Shown piece after piece: positions 63,275 to 64,000 of a stretch of DNA of 64,000 nucleotides. The translations under genes and the position numbers were made by a program. Source of the stretch: Plantactinospora sp040120695 (GTDB lineage: Bacteria; Actinomycetota; Actinomycetes; Mycobacteriales; Micromonosporaceae); NCBI RefSeq assembly GCF_040120695.1, contig NZ_JBEEAC010000012.1, positions 124,001-188,000 on the forward strand, given 5' to 3'. The notes beneath the pieces are model-generated. The model saw nothing but the letters and a program-made list of their open reading frames with translations. It searched no databases and had not been told where the DNA came from. Within the stretch, counting starts at the first letter, position 1; the number at the start of each line of letters is the position of its first letter.

Positions 63275-63315
63275 CCGGGCCCGTCCCCGCCGGCAGCGGT
63301 GGGGGACGGGCCCGG
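63275..63315. terminator. bidirectional terminator, 14-bp perfect stem
   Basis: ccgggcccgtcccc (63275-63288) pairs exactly with ggggacgggcccgg (63302-63315), loop of 13 bases, between the converging VOC and sigma factor genes. A decayed agctgggccc-type repeat (63178-63236) precedes it. Confidence 0.85.
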
Positions 63316-63366
63316 GTCAGCTCGGCAGCCGGCCGGCTGGCGTTCGTCCGCACCCCGGACCGACGT

Positions 63367-64000
63367 TCATTGCCGCGTGAGCGACGTTTCGGATCCGAGG
63401 TGGGTCAGCTTCTCGGGGTTGCGGACGTAGTAGAGACCGGTGATGCGGGCCTGCTCGACCCGAACCGCCAGGACACCGTCGAGTTCGCCGTCGATTCGGA
63501 GCACGAGCGCCGGGTTGCCGTTGACCATGGTGGGATCAACGGTGACGGTGACCAGGCCTTCGGCCCTGCCGAGACCACCGATGATGAAGCGGGCGACCTT
63601 CTCGGCGCCGATGACCGGCCGGGGCGATGCCTGCTTGAGGCCGCCGCCGTCGCTGATCCCCACGACGTCAGGGGCGAGCGTGTCGATCAGGCCCTTGAGG
63701 TCTCTGGTCTCCAGCGCGCGCCGGAACGCACCCAGAACCGCCCTGGTCTGGCTCGGGGAGACGGCCGCGCGGGGGCGGCGGGCGTCGACGTGCCGGCGGG
63801 CGCGGTGCGCGATCTGGCGGACGGCCGCCGGGGTCTTGCCGACGGCGGCGGCGATCTCGTCGTAGCCGATGCCGAAGGCCTCGCGCAGTACGAAGACGGC
63901 ACGTTCGGTCGGTGAGAGTGTCTCGAGGACCAGCATGAGCGCCATCGACAGACTCTCGGAGAGTTCGACGTCCTCGGCCACGTCCGGCGTGGTGAGCAGC
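63367..64000 (-). CDS. ECF sigma factor, SigJ/ECF41 type (partial, 5' end beyond window)
   Basis: The frame has no upstream stop within the window and continues past 64000; about 210 C-terminal residues are visible. Region 4 is present (LSPTERAVFVLREAFGIGYD, KTPAAVRQIAHRARRHV), followed by a SnoaL-like domain (LGAFRRALETRDLKGLIDTL, DGGGLK) and NPEKL near the C-terminus, the hallmarks of ECF41 sigma factors, whose fused domain controls activity in place of a separate anti-sigma factor. The sigma2 domain lies outside the window. Confidence 0.88.
   Translation of the reverse strand, partial: LLTTPDVAEDVELSESLSMALMLVLETLSPTERAVFVLREAFGIGYDEIAAAVGKTPAAVRQIAHRARRHVDARRPRAAVSPSQTRAVLGAFRRALETRDLKGLIDTLAPDVVGISDGGGLKQASPRPVIGAEKVARFIIGGLGRAEGLVTVTVDPTMVNGNPALVLRIDGELDGVLAVRVEQARITGLYYVRNPEKLTHLGSETSLTRQ

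Overview
The window is chromosomal DNA of a high-GC actinobacterium. Codon use, the frequency of GTG starts and many Actinobacteria-restricted families (DUF3039, DUF3093, DUF3099, DUF3159, DUF3710, DUF4193, DUF5522, DUF2332, HrdB/SigA-type sigma factors, IdeR) point to the Micromonosporaceae or a near relative; the exact genus cannot be fixed by reading. The gene set is ordinary housekeeping DNA. I see no integrase, transposase, phage module, CRISPR array, rRNA or tRNA.

Layout. 0-7.4 kb: nrdR and nrdJ, where the B12-dependent ribonucleotide reductase is interrupted by three LAGLIDADG-type inteins and ends in a 17-bp perfect terminator hairpin. 7.4-16.5 kb: DUF2332 and DUF5522 proteins, a lipoprotein, ideR, a rhodanese, acuC, and a TetR regulator (with an extra C-terminal HTH) divergent from a two-gene ABC exporter. 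16.5-23.3 kb: sigB, Spo0M, a methyltransferase-dtd operon, a CPBP protease, a frameshifted cupin and a membrane-anchored protein. 23.7-33.4 kb: VOC protein, HhH-GPD glycosylase-like protein, LtrA, a BrnT/BrnA-like toxin-antitoxin pair, DUF3099, psuK-psuG, DUF3039, a TRIC-type channel with a tandem-repeat tail, and a DEAD/DEAH helicase. 33.6-50.2 kb: the principal sigma factor, inositol monophosphatase, a LytR_C protein, DUF4193, DUF3093, dut, DUF3710, OB-fold, DUF3159, two TrkA/Ceo proteins, a KimA-like APC permease, a TrmA-like methyltransferase and dxs. From memory this matches the M. tuberculosis Rv2682c-Rv2703 neighbourhood, with nrdR, ideR and sigB also near it. 50.3-64 kb: a lipoprotein, three paralogous polytopic GT-C-like membrane proteins, a beta-propeller protein, a two-component system, a DUF2637 protein, a second VOC protein and the 3' part of an ECF41-type sigma factor cut by the window edge.

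How the parts relate. NrdR probably controls nrdJ. The TetR protein probably controls the exporter through two operator-like sites between them. CeoB/CeoC with the APC permease form a potassium-uptake group. PsuK/PsuG degrade pseudouridine. The two-component genes overlap and are cotranscribed. dxs sits behind a 27-codon upstream reading frame that overlaps its start by ATGA and has its own -10-like element.

Two themes cut across the window. At least fifteen short tandem-repeat arrays (7-34 bp units) lie just after stop codons or in gene segments coding for disordered tails and linkers. At least nine genes have a TANNNT element 6-8 bases before the start codon and no Shine-Dalgarno, as expected for leaderless mRNAs. 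Convergent gene pairs are separated by long perfect hairpins. Large reading frames on the opposite strands of many genes are GC-bias shadows and are left out.
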